NCBI GenBank assembly: GCA_041855445.1
Contig: JBHAEG010000017.1
Span: 1-57,642 of the forward strand
Origin: Faucicola sp041855445
GTDB lineage: Bacteria > Pseudomonadota > Gammaproteobacteria > Pseudomonadales > Moraxellaceae
Direction of reading: 5' to 3'
Length of the DNA stretch: 57,642 bases
Part shown: one piece after another, positions 50,913 to 57,642 of the stretch
Numbering within the stretch: the stretch's first letter is position 1
Layout: each line of letters begins with the position of its first letter
Translations under genes and position numbers: made by a program
The notes under the pieces: model-generated
Databases searched by the model: none
The model's input: only the letters and a program-made list of their open reading frames with translations
Told to the model about the DNA's origin: nothing

Positions 50913-51548
50913 TCAAGGTTGTATCAACCCATGTCGCATCGCAAGATGGGTGAGCTTTACATCGCTATCAATATTGAGCTTTTCAAAAATTCGATAACGA
51001 TAGGTATTAATGGTTTTTACACTGACAAACAACTGGTCAGCAATCTGTTGTGGACTTTGACAATTGACCACCATCATTGCCACTTGTTTTTCACGTTCAC
51101 TTAATAAATCAAATGGCGATGCTACATTATCTGATAGCAAAACTTCTGCCAACTGCTCAGCAACATCAGCACTAAAATAACGTCCGCCTTGATAAACTTT
51201 TTTAATTGCTTTTATCATTTCGTCAAGTGGCGTACCTTTGGTGATATAACCACTTACCCCAGCTTTAATTAGCATTGATGGATAAGGCTGACTCGTTAAG
51301 CTACTCACTGCCAAAATTTTTGTGGTTTTATCAGTTTGCAAAAGACGTTTTGTCACTTCTAAACCGCCAACATTTGGCATATTTACATCAAGTAATACCA
51401 CATCTGGTTGCAAAGTTTTCGCCAACTTAATCGCAGTTTCGCCATTATCTGCCTCACCAATCACTTCAATATCTATTGTATCTGCCAACATTCTTGTGAT
51501 ACCCATTCTAACCAATTCATGGTCATCAACTACCAAAACTTTAATCAT
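50913..51548 (-). CDS. gacA: LuxR-type response regulator (GacA/UvrY-like)
   Basis: This 211-residue regulator has a receiver domain (phospho-Asp in VVLLDVNMPNVGG at about 54, Asp pair VVDDH at the start, the conserved Lys in GYITKGTPL) and a C-terminal NarL-type helix-turn-helix (LSEREKQVAMMV, PQQIADQLFVSVKTINTYRYRIFEKLN). Length and the KTINTYRYRIFEKL recognition helix match GacA/UvrY, which in gammaproteobacteria switches on CsrA-binding small RNAs. No GacS lies nearby, as usual. A NarL-group regulator of another signal cannot be excluded. Confidence 0.82.
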   Translation of the reverse strand: MIKVLVVDDHELVRMGITRMLADTIDIEVIGEADNGETAIKLAKTLQPDVVLLDVNMPNVGGLEVTKRLLQTDKTTKILAVSSLTSQPYPSMLIKAGVSGYITKGTPLDEMIKAIKKVYQGGRYFSADVAEQLAEVLLSDNVASPFDLLSEREKQVAMMVVNCQSPQQIADQLFVSVKTINTYRYRIFEKLNIDSDVKLTHLAMRHGLIQP

Positions 51549-51778
51549 ATGAAATTTTTGCCTGCTTCAGTTTATACTCATTGTATTTTTAGAAATAGTT
51601 AAATAGCATCATTATGTATATTTTGTTGATACTATGTAACCGTTATTACACTAGGCGTTATCTTAACATAATTTGTGACAAAACGTGTCTGCTATCCGAT
51701 TTGACCCATCAGATATTTACTTAAACGGTTATCAAAGATTAATATGCAAAAACTAACAAAGTGATTAGATTTTATCGC

Positions 51779-51784
51779 TATAAT
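51779..51784 (+). promoter_or_regulatory. -10 element before the short-chain dehydrogenase gene
   Basis: A perfect TATAAT lies 25 bp before the first ATG. The -35 region is not convincing. Confidence 0.35.
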
Positions 51785-51808
51785 GTGTAACAAAATCATG
51801 ATGAGGTA

Positions 51809-52675
51809 ATGTGTAATACAATGAAAGCAGTTGAACAAGCATTTCAAAAATTTGACAAATTAGGGCGTAATTTTGCAAACCGTTTTAATAAAATTCCTGA
51901 CTTAAGTAAAATTCAAGGTATTGGACAAGGTAAGGTGGTATTAATCACAGGGGCAAGTTCAGGAATTGGTGCAATGATGGCTCGAAAATTTGCCTACTTA
52001 GGTTATAATCTTGCCATTTGTGCAAGACGAGAAGAACGTTTACAAACTTTAAAACAAGAAATCAATCGTGACTACCCTGTAAAAATTGCCGTAAAAACCC
52101 TTGATGTCGCTGACTATGACCAAGTATTTACTATTTTTAATGAATTCGCCGAAGAGTTTGGCAAAATTGACCGAGTCATTGTCAATGCAGGGATTGGTGA
52201 CAGTCGAGTCATTGGACATGGACGATTTAATGTCAATCGCAAAACCGCTGAAATCAACTTCATTTCGGCAATTGCCCAATGTGAAGCGGGTATGCAAATT
52301 TTTCGTAAACAAGGTTTTGGACATTTAGTCGTTATTTCTAGTATGTCAGCCGTACGAGGATTACCAAGACATTTGACCACTTATGCAGCTGCCAAAGCAG
52401 GGCTTGCCCATTTAGCAGAAGGTATTCGAGCAGATATGATACGAGAAAAATTACCAATTTTAGTATCTACCATTTACCCAGGTTACATTCGCACCGAACT
52501 AAACATTGGAGCAAAATATCTACCCTTTGAAATCGAAGAAGAAGAAGGCGCAGAAGTTATTATTAAGGCAATTGAAGCAAACGTTGATGAGGCTTTTGTT
52601 CCAAGTTGGCCTTGGCTACCAATTGGGCTTGGCATGAAATATTTACCATTAAAATTAATTGCAAAATTTTCTTAA
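51809..52675 (+). CDS. Short-chain dehydrogenase/reductase
   Basis: This 288-residue classical SDR has the cofactor loop TGASSGIGAMMARKF at about residue 51, a NAG motif VNAGIG, the catalytic Ser in VVISSMSAVRG and YAAAKAGL in place of YxxxK (the Tyr is in the stretch TTYAAAKAG, with Lys 4 later), then a YPGYIRTEL loop. A 45-residue N-terminal extension precedes the fold. Arg residues after the second strand (CARREERL) suggest NADP. The start may be at 51809 or 51821; the AGG site fits neither well. It is followed by ksgA after 19 bases. The substrate is unknown. Confidence 0.88.
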   Translation: MCNTMKAVEQAFQKFDKLGRNFANRFNKIPDLSKIQGIGQGKVVLITGASSGIGAMMARKFAYLGYNLAICARREERLQTLKQEINRDYPVKIAVKTLDVADYDQVFTIFNEFAEEFGKIDRVIVNAGIGDSRVIGHGRFNVNRKTAEINFISAIAQCEAGMQIFRKQGFGHLVVISSMSAVRGLPRHLTTYAAAKAGLAHLAEGIRADMIREKLPILVSTIYPGYIRTELNIGAKYLPFEIEEEEGAEVIIKAIEANVDEAFVPSWPWLPIGLGMKYLPLKLIAKFS

Positions 52676-52694
52676 TAAAACTCAAGGATAAATT

Positions 52695-53525
52695 ATGGCG
52701 TTATCACATCAGCCTCGTAAACGTTTTGGACAAAACTTTTTACATGATAAATCTGTAATTACACAAATCGTTGATAGTATTAGAATTAATCGTGATGACT
52801 TAGTGGTTGAGATTGGACCGGGTATGGGAGCAATTACTGAACCTTTGTTAGCCGAACTAGATAATTTGACAGTTATAGAATTAGACACTGATTTAGCCAA
52901 TAGTTTACGCATTCGAATTGGGGCAAATAGTCATCAAGGATTACAAATCATTACAGGTAATGCGTTAAATTTTAACTATCATGATTTATATCAACAATTA
53001 ATAGAAAATCAAGAAAATCCAAAAAAAATGCGAATTGTTGGTAATTTACCTTATAATATTTCTACACCGTTATTGTTTCATTTATTAACATTTGCTGATG
53101 TCATTCAAGATATGCACTTTATGTTACAAAAAGAAGTCGTTGATAGAATTACTGCAGAAGTCAATAGTAAAGCATATGGACGTTTATCGGTCATGATGCA
53201 ATATTTTTGTCATACTGACTATTTATTAACTGTTCCTAATGGAGCTTTTAATCCGCCACCAAAAGTAACCAGTGCCGTATTTCGCTTGACACCATTTGTC
53301 AAAAAACCTGTGCAAGCCAATAATGAAACAATATTTGCCATTGTGGTTCGGGAAGCCTTTAATCATCGGCGAAAAACTTTGCGAGCAATTTTTAAGAAGT
53401 CTGCATGTTTACCCAATATTACAGAAAAAAATTTAATTGATTGGGGACTTGACCCGATGGCTCGACCTGAAACGTTAAGCGTAACAGATTTTGTGACCTT
53501 ATCTAATGGTATCATATCAATGTAA
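52695..53525 (+). CDS. ksgA: 16S rRNA dimethyladenosine transferase
   Basis: KsgA dimethylates two adjacent adenosines near the 3' end of 16S rRNA late in 30S assembly. The 276 residues have the opening RKRFGQNFLHDKSVI, SAM motif VVEIGPGMGAITEPLL, the catalytic NLPYNIS, and the C-terminal KVTSAVFRLTPF and NHRRKTLRAIFK. All hallmark motifs are present. It is directly upstream of apaH, the usual arrangement, though the usual surA-pdxA partners are not in the window. Confidence 0.97.
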   Translation: MALSHQPRKRFGQNFLHDKSVITQIVDSIRINRDDLVVEIGPGMGAITEPLLAELDNLTVIELDTDLANSLRIRIGANSHQGLQIITGNALNFNYHDLYQQLIENQENPKKMRIVGNLPYNISTPLLFHLLTFADVIQDMHFMLQKEVVDRITAEVNSKAYGRLSVMMQYFCHTDYLLTVPNGAFNPPPKVTSAVFRLTPFVKKPVQANNETIFAIVVREAFNHRRKTLRAIFKKSACLPNITEKNLIDWGLDPMARPETLSVTDFVTLSNGIISM

Positions 53526-53572
53526 ACAATATATAATCATTTAGCTAAATCATGATATTAGGAAAAATAACT

Positions 53573-54406
53573 ATGCAATATCGACATCAATATGTGATTG
53601 GCGATGTACAAGGCTGTTACGGAGCATTGCAAGCTTTGTTAAAAAAAATCAATTTTGATGAAAAGCAGGATAAACTTTGGTTTGCAGGGGATATTGTGGC
53701 GCGTGGTGAAAATTCATTATCAGCGTTACGTTTAATAAAATCACTAAGTGATAAAGGCGTTGCTCAGACTGTGCTTGGTAATCATGACATTAACTTACTG
53801 GCGGTCTGGCGTGGTGCTACAAAATTGAAAAAAAAGGATAAAACTCAAGCGATTTTTCAAGCCCCTGATTGTGCAGAATTATTAAATTGGCTACGGCATC
53901 AGCCACTACTCGTGTATCCCGATGATACGACAGTCTTAGTTCATGCAGGTATTCCCCCAAATTGGACAATTGCTCAAGCAGAAATGCACGCGATTGAATT
54001 ACAACACCAGTTACAAGGTCATCTTTGGCAACTTGACCACTTATTACCTGACTTATATGGCAGTGTACCTGAAAAATGGTCAAATATGTTATCAGGTTCA
54101 GCAAGAATGCGAAGTATTTGTAATTATTTTACTCGTATGCGACTATGTCAAGCAGATGGAACATTAGAGTTTAGTTTTAAATCGAGTCTTGATGATGATA
54201 TGCCCGAAGGATTTCGACCTTGGTTTGAATGGCAAGTGCCTCGAGAAAGAAAAATTTTATTTGGACATTGGGCAGGTTTAAAAGCAAAAATCGACCTACC
54301 TTATGCCCGTTCATTAGATGCAGGCTGTGTTTGGGGCGGAGGTCTTATGGCATATCGACTATCAGATGGAAAAATTTTTTTGCAATCAGCGGAACTAAAA
54401 AAATAG
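53573..54406 (+). CDS. apaH: Diadenosine tetraphosphatase (symmetrical)
   Basis: ApaH hydrolyses Ap4A to two ADP, controlling stress alarmones and the removal of Np4N caps from RNA. The 277 residues show the calcineurin-type metallophosphatase motifs YVIGDVQGCYG, WFAGDIVARGENS, TVLGNHDINLLA and VLVHAGIPPNW, then the late FGHWAGLKA. GDIVARGENS is the family GDLVNRGP-like box with a changed residue pattern but the acids and Arg kept. The ATG at 53573 is chosen because AGGA lies 8 bases upstream; an earlier ATG at 53552 gives 7 more residues. It follows ksgA after 47 bases. Confidence 0.94.
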   Translation: MQYRHQYVIGDVQGCYGALQALLKKINFDEKQDKLWFAGDIVARGENSLSALRLIKSLSDKGVAQTVLGNHDINLLAVWRGATKLKKKDKTQAIFQAPDCAELLNWLRHQPLLVYPDDTTVLVHAGIPPNWTIAQAEMHAIELQHQLQGHLWQLDHLLPDLYGSVPEKWSNMLSGSARMRSICNYFTRMRLCQADGTLEFSFKSSLDDDMPEGFRPWFEWQVPRERKILFGHWAGLKAKIDLPYARSLDAGCVWGGGLMAYRLSDGKIFLQSAELKK

Positions 54407-54424
54407 ATAAAACTTTAGGATAAC

Positions 54425-54454
54425 CAGCCAAATAAAACAAAATTTATTTGGCTG
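54425..54454. terminator. Bidirectional terminator after apaH
   Basis: CAGCCAAATAAA (54425-54436) pairs perfectly with TTTATTTGGCTG (54443-54454) between convergent genes. Confidence 0.8.
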
Positions 54455-54465
54455 TATACTCAAAG

Positions 54466-54972
54466 TTATTGTATCTCTTGTAAACATTGGCTTAATGTCT
54501 GGCGATAGGAACCTGTCTCTTCCTCAAGAATATCATCAATCAAACAACGATTATTTTCACATTGAAACACATATTGTAATGTCACATCTTCACTAAAATT
54601 TGTAAAATCAACTTTCACGTTGCCATTTTTTAATAATTGAGGTGTTAATGTCTGGCGAATTTCTCTAGCATCATAATCTTGCCCTTGTATGATGAAATCA
54701 TAGTTAAAACAACCAATCCAGGCATCATCACCAATTTCATCTGCTATATTTGCACTTTGCTTTAAAAAATTTTTAAAACTTGGGGTCAAATTATCGTTAA
54801 AAATATTCATTGCATTATTATAGGAGTCATCAGCATCGTATTGATATTGATATGGTTCATAAATTCGCATAATTAAATCAATTTTTTCTGTACTCAAGCT
54901 TTGATTTGCACTCACCATGATTGGCATAAAAGCAGACACAGCTAACCCTATGATACCTAAAAATTTTTTCAT
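54466..54972 (-). CDS. Hypothetical periplasmic protein
   Basis: I do not recognise this 168-residue protein. It has a signal peptide (MKKFLGIIGLAVSAFMPIMV, cleavage near VSA-NQ). The mature part is acidic and carries four Cys: IGCFNYDF, VFQCENNRCLID and SQCLQEIQ, which may form two disulfides. The pattern, with FTNFSEDVTLQYVFQCEN in the last third, recalls small DUF3828-like secreted proteins, but I am not sure. The AGGA site is good. It sits alone between a terminator and the divergent queC. Confidence 0.7.
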   Translation of the reverse strand: MKKFLGIIGLAVSAFMPIMVSANQSLSTEKIDLIMRIYEPYQYQYDADDSYNNAMNIFNDNLTPSFKNFLKQSANIADEIGDDAWIGCFNYDFIIQGQDYDAREIRQTLTPQLLKNGNVKVDFTNFSEDVTLQYVFQCENNRCLIDDILEEETGSYRQTLSQCLQEIQ

Positions 54973-55106
54973 AATATTTTTCCTGATAATATTTATTCAT
55001 TTTATATTTATTATATTTATGATGTCATGTTTTCGCAACACTTTTTTTATCAAGATAAAATGATAATCTGTTACAATAACAATTTTCTAAATAATGTAAT
55101 AAGTTT

Positions 55107-55805
55107 ATGATGTATCAAAATGCTGTTGTATTATTGTCAGGTGGGCTCGATTCGGTAACTTGTCTATATTGGGCAAAAGCCAATTATCAACATGTTACTG
55201 CGTTAAGTTTTCATTATGGGCAACGCCATAATAGTGAATTATTATTTGCAAAGCGTATTGCTAAAGTTGCCAATATTGACCATCGAATTATTGATATTGA
55301 CCTTGCTCAATTAGGTGGCTCAGCATTAACCGACCATCGATTAAATATCCCAACTGGCAATGCGAATAAATTTGGCGAAAAACAAAATAATAATGATATT
55401 CCAATTACTTATGTGCCTGCTCGTAATACGATTTTTTTATCTTATGCGTTAGCTGTGGCAGAAGTCACGCAGGCAAATGCGATTGTCATTGGTGTCAATG
55501 CGATTGATTATTCAGGATATCCAGATTGTCGCCCTGAATATATTGAAGCTTTTACTAAAATGGCAAATTTAGCGACTAAGGCAGGCGTTACAGGTCAAAA
55601 ATTATCAATAGTGACACCATTATTACATTTATCTAAAGCCGAAATTATCCAGCTTGGCACTGCATTAGGGGTTGATTACTCTTTGACCGTTTCTTGTTAT
55701 CAAGCGGATGAGGCAGGCAGGGCATGTGGCAAATGCGACAGTTGTTACTTACGCCAACAAGGTTTTTTACAAGCCAATATTCCAGACCCAACATTATATC
55801 AATAA
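55107..55805 (+). CDS. queC: 7-cyano-7-deazaguanine synthase
   Basis: QueC makes preQ0 from 7-carboxy-7-deazaguanine, with ATP and ammonia, for queuosine in tRNA. The 232 residues have the PP-loop LLSGGLDSVTCLYWA near the start, YVPARNTIFLSYALAVAE, GVNAIDYSGYPDCRPEYIEAF, and four Cys of the zinc site near the end (SCYQADEAGRACGKCDSCYLR). Other queuosine genes (queD, queE, queF) are not in the window. Two adjacent ATGs could act as start. Confidence 0.97.
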   Translation: MMYQNAVVLLSGGLDSVTCLYWAKANYQHVTALSFHYGQRHNSELLFAKRIAKVANIDHRIIDIDLAQLGGSALTDHRLNIPTGNANKFGEKQNNNDIPITYVPARNTIFLSYALAVAEVTQANAIVIGVNAIDYSGYPDCRPEYIEAFTKMANLATKAGVTGQKLSIVTPLLHLSKAEIIQLGTALGVDYSLTVSCYQADEAGRACGKCDSCYLRQQGFLQANIPDPTLYQ

Positions 55806-55830
55806 ATTGTAATTTTAGTTAGGATAAATG

Positions 55831-56313
55831 ATGAATACCACTTTACCCGATTTTCCAATTATGTTAGTCTTTACTGAAAATCAACAATTTCAATATTTAC
55901 AAATTAGTTTAGCTAAATATATGCAACAGCAAAATAAAGGATTAATTTTATATTTTTATCCAAAAGATAACACTGCAGGCTGTTCAACACAGGCGGAAGA
56001 TTTTACAAGTTACCAACAAGAATTTGCTAAACTTGGTTATATAATTATTGGAGTGTCTCGTGACAGTGTGAAAAGTCATGAAAAATTTATCACTAATAAA
56101 CAACTATCTATTGCTTTGATTAGTGATACAGATGAAAAATTATGCCAATATTTTGCAGTCATTGGCGAAAAAAAACTGTATGGTAAAGTTGTACAAGGTG
56201 TGGTACGCTCTACATTAGTTTTTGATAAACAAGGACAGCTTATCCATGAGTTACGCAATATACGAGCAAAAGGACATGCTGAAAATTTAAAAAATTTATT
56301 AAGTTATAATTAA
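55831..56313 (+). CDS. bcp: Thiol peroxidase Bcp (PrxQ)
   Basis: This 160-residue peroxiredoxin reduces peroxides and alkyl hydroperoxides using thioredoxin. The peroxidatic Cys is in YPKDNTAGCSTQAEDF at about residue 50, where the family has PGCTxE; no resolving Cys 5 residues later (the Q in its place) is seen, so this resembles the single-Cys variants. A later Cys (EKLCQYFAV) could resolve it. A GKVVQGVVRSTLVFDKQG stretch is typical. The start at 55831 is the second of two ATGs, 6 bases after AGGA. It is 1 base from mscS. Confidence 0.9.
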   Translation: MNTTLPDFPIMLVFTENQQFQYLQISLAKYMQQQNKGLILYFYPKDNTAGCSTQAEDFTSYQQEFAKLGYIIIGVSRDSVKSHEKFITNKQLSIALISDTDEKLCQYFAVIGEKKLYGKVVQGVVRSTLVFDKQGQLIHELRNIRAKGHAENLKNLLSYN

Positions 56314-56314
56314 T

Positions 56315-57424
56315 ATGATACTACTAACGAGCCTAGAGCAATTTTTTCGTAATATTTATTATGATTTGCGATATAGTTTATATTTAGCAATTGGTGGTTC
56401 GTTAGAAGATGAAGTTGTCAATTGGACATATCATTTTACTCGTTTAGCAAATACCGCTGTTAAAATTTTAATTGTGTTAGCTTTTTTAGGGGCGTTATAT
56501 TGGATTACCGTCTATTTAATCAAACATAATCCTTGGATAAAAAATGCCCCAAAAACATCACATACGTTACGTTTAATCGCTCGTTTACTTTGGGTATTTT
56601 CCAGTTTATTGGCAGTGATGAGCCAGCTTAATTTTGACCCTGATACTGTCAAAGCTACCGCAAAATCAGGTATGTGGTCGGCTGTTTTTTTTATCATTTG
56701 GTATAATCTTGGCTCGATTATGCAAAAAATGTTGGTCAATTATGGATTAAATGCTTCTATTGAACAGTTATTACATAATTTAATGGCAATGTTGGTCATT
56801 GTTATGTGGATAGCCAGTATTATGGCACAGTTTGGCTTTGATATTGTGTCGGTAGTAGCAGGTCTTGGGATTGCTGGGATTGCAGTTGGTTTTGCTGCAC
56901 AAGCCACACTTGCTAATTTTATCGCTGGCATTACGATTTTAATTGAACAATCATTTCATGTTGGTGACTGGGTCAATATCAATGGCAAAGAAGGCAAAGT
57001 TGTACAAATCGCATTACGCACGACCCAAATTTTAACCCGTGATAATATTACGGTCATTTTTCCAAATTCTACGGTTGCTTCTGCTGAAGTCATCAATTTA
57101 ACCTCTAAAAATTTAATTCGTTTTGATATTGAAGTTAGAATTTCTTTAGAAACTGATGTTGAGCTTGCTCGTGAAACGATTTTGATGGTGGTTAAAAATA
57201 CTAAAGAAGTCTTAGAACGCCCAAGCCCAACCGCAACCATCGCTCGGGTGGGCGATTCTGGCGTTTATTATATTGTACGGTTTTGGATAACGCCAGCACA
57301 CGTTGCTCGAATGCCAATTATTAAAGAAAATATGCGAGAAAATATTAAAGTAGCGTTTGATAAGGCAGGCATACCAACCCCATATCCACATATGCGATTG
57401 ATAATGCCCGAAAAGTCAAGTTAG
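56315..57424 (+). CDS. mscS: Small-conductance mechanosensitive channel (MscS family)
   Basis: This inner-membrane channel opens when the membrane is stretched and releases solutes on osmotic downshock. The 369 residues have about four to five membrane helices and the pore helix GLGIAGIAVGFAAQATLANF at about 188-207, then the beta domain FHVGDWVNINGKEGKVVQIALRTTQI and a C-terminal alpha/beta domain. It is longer than E. coli MscS (286) by an N-terminal stretch. It follows bcp by 1 base, so they are co-transcribed. A copy of the IS starts right after its TAG stop. Confidence 0.9.
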   Translation: MILLTSLEQFFRNIYYDLRYSLYLAIGGSLEDEVVNWTYHFTRLANTAVKILIVLAFLGALYWITVYLIKHNPWIKNAPKTSHTLRLIARLLWVFSSLLAVMSQLNFDPDTVKATAKSGMWSAVFFIIWYNLGSIMQKMLVNYGLNASIEQLLHNLMAMLVIVMWIASIMAQFGFDIVSVVAGLGIAGIAVGFAAQATLANFIAGITILIEQSFHVGDWVNINGKEGKVVQIALRTTQILTRDNITVIFPNSTVASAEVINLTSKNLIRFDIEVRISLETDVELARETILMVVKNTKEVLERPSPTATIARVGDSGVYYIVRFWITPAHVARMPIIKENMRENIKVAFDKAGIPTPYPHMRLIMPEKSS

Positions 57425-57428
57425 GATT

Positions 57429-57642
57429 TTTTATCCAATCCGCCGTAAAACTCCGCACTTTAGGGCTGAGATATAAGGCGGTCGATATTCAAATATAACT
57501 CAGAATATGCTACCATAACCATATGAAAACACTCAAGCTTCGCATAAAAGACAAACATGCCAAAGTGCTAACCCAATTAGCTGGGCAGGTTAATTTTGTG
57601 TGGAATTATGTTAATGAATTAAGCTATAACTATTTAAAGAAA
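57429..57642 (+). mobile_element. Left end of a TnpB-type IS605 element, running off the window
   Basis: The left end begins with CCAATCCGCC at 57435, just after TTAT (57431-57434), a likely target tetranucleotide of an IS605-type insertion. Paired arms CCGCC/GGCGG enclose the CTCCGCACTTTAGG hairpin, and TGCTACCAT forms an extended -10 for tnpB. This end is nearly identical to 1325-1412. The right end is not in the window. Confidence 0.8.
57523..57642 (+). CDS. tnpB: TnpB RNA-guided nuclease, first 40 residues (cut by window edge)
   Basis: The open frame starts MKTLKLRIKDKHAKVLTQLA and continues GQVNFVWNYVNELSYNYLKK, the normal TnpB opening (N-terminal helix-turn-helix region), to the window's last base. 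The start follows an extended -10 element by only about 6 bases, so it may be read from a leader transcript. In this copy nothing suggests a lesion; whether it is complete lies beyond the window. Confidence 0.8.
   Translation, partial: MKTLKLRIKDKHAKVLTQLAGQVNFVWNYVNELSYNYLKK

Noticed and set aside
1..57642. A circular molecule joined through the two tnpB ends
   Set aside because: The window ends hold only the first 40 and last 65 residues of TnpB; the large middle part is absent, so they do not join directly, and the housekeeping content is chromosomal.

Overview
The window is low-GC chromosomal DNA of a gammaproteobacterium. Gene content and protein sequences (RNase E next to RluC, enolase-FtsB-IspD, PilR/PilS, KsgA-ApaH, Lon, FrdABCD) suggest the family Moraxellaceae, probably Moraxella or a close relative. 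This placement is from recognising proteins, not from a database search. Most of the window is housekeeping sequence with intact genes on both strands.

Layout. 1-1730: an accessory patch. It holds the right end of a TnpB-type IS200/IS605 element, an AT-rich stretch that may be a CRISPR leader, a small CRISPR array (three complete 36-bp repeats, then a 28-bp truncated one), a block of four 129-bp tandem units that each begin with the first 28 bp of the CRISPR repeat, and an internally deleted copy of the same IS. No cas gene is visible. 1779-8164: argF, 5-formyl-THF cyclo-ligase, a Na+/H+ antiporter-family transporter, lon and an ArsC/Spx-like protein. 8226-12156: a minus-strand stress operon of three TerD-domain proteins, an AIM24-like protein and a DUF475/TerC-like membrane protein, without terA, terB or terF. 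12265-24063: gamma-carbonic-anhydrase-like protein, MltB-type transglycosylase, rne with a long leader, rluC, a HAD phosphatase, eno-ftsB-ispD and tRNA-Glu. 24132-27540: frdABCD. 27651-36018: a broken small secreted protein, ornithine decarboxylase, an AlkD-like protein, an SLT transglycosylase, lrgAB, hflX and a PlsC-type acyltransferase. A pair of perfect DnaA boxes lies between the SLT gene and lrgB.

36246-41354: the most interesting region. Seven co-directional genes encode a Roadblock/LC7 protein, an Aer-like PAS protein, a signal-less PhnD-type binding protein that overlaps the PAS gene by ATGA, two unrecognised proteins, a small COG2229/MglA-like GTPase with altered G3 and G4 motifs, and a third unrecognised protein. 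Roadblock plus small GTPase recalls MglA/MglB and the actinobacterial conservons, so this may be a cytoplasmic sensory or polarity switch. pilR follows immediately on the opposite strand.

41485-57424: pilR, argD, yacG, a divergent TrmB-like methyltransferase, an ABC1/UbiB-like kinase, purD, rnhB, pilS with a GacA-like regulator (pilS is about 6 kb from pilR), a short-chain dehydrogenase, ksgA-apaH, a secreted hypothetical protein, queC, bcp and mscS. A further copy of the IS begins directly after the mscS stop codon and runs off the window, so both window edges lie in copies of one IS.
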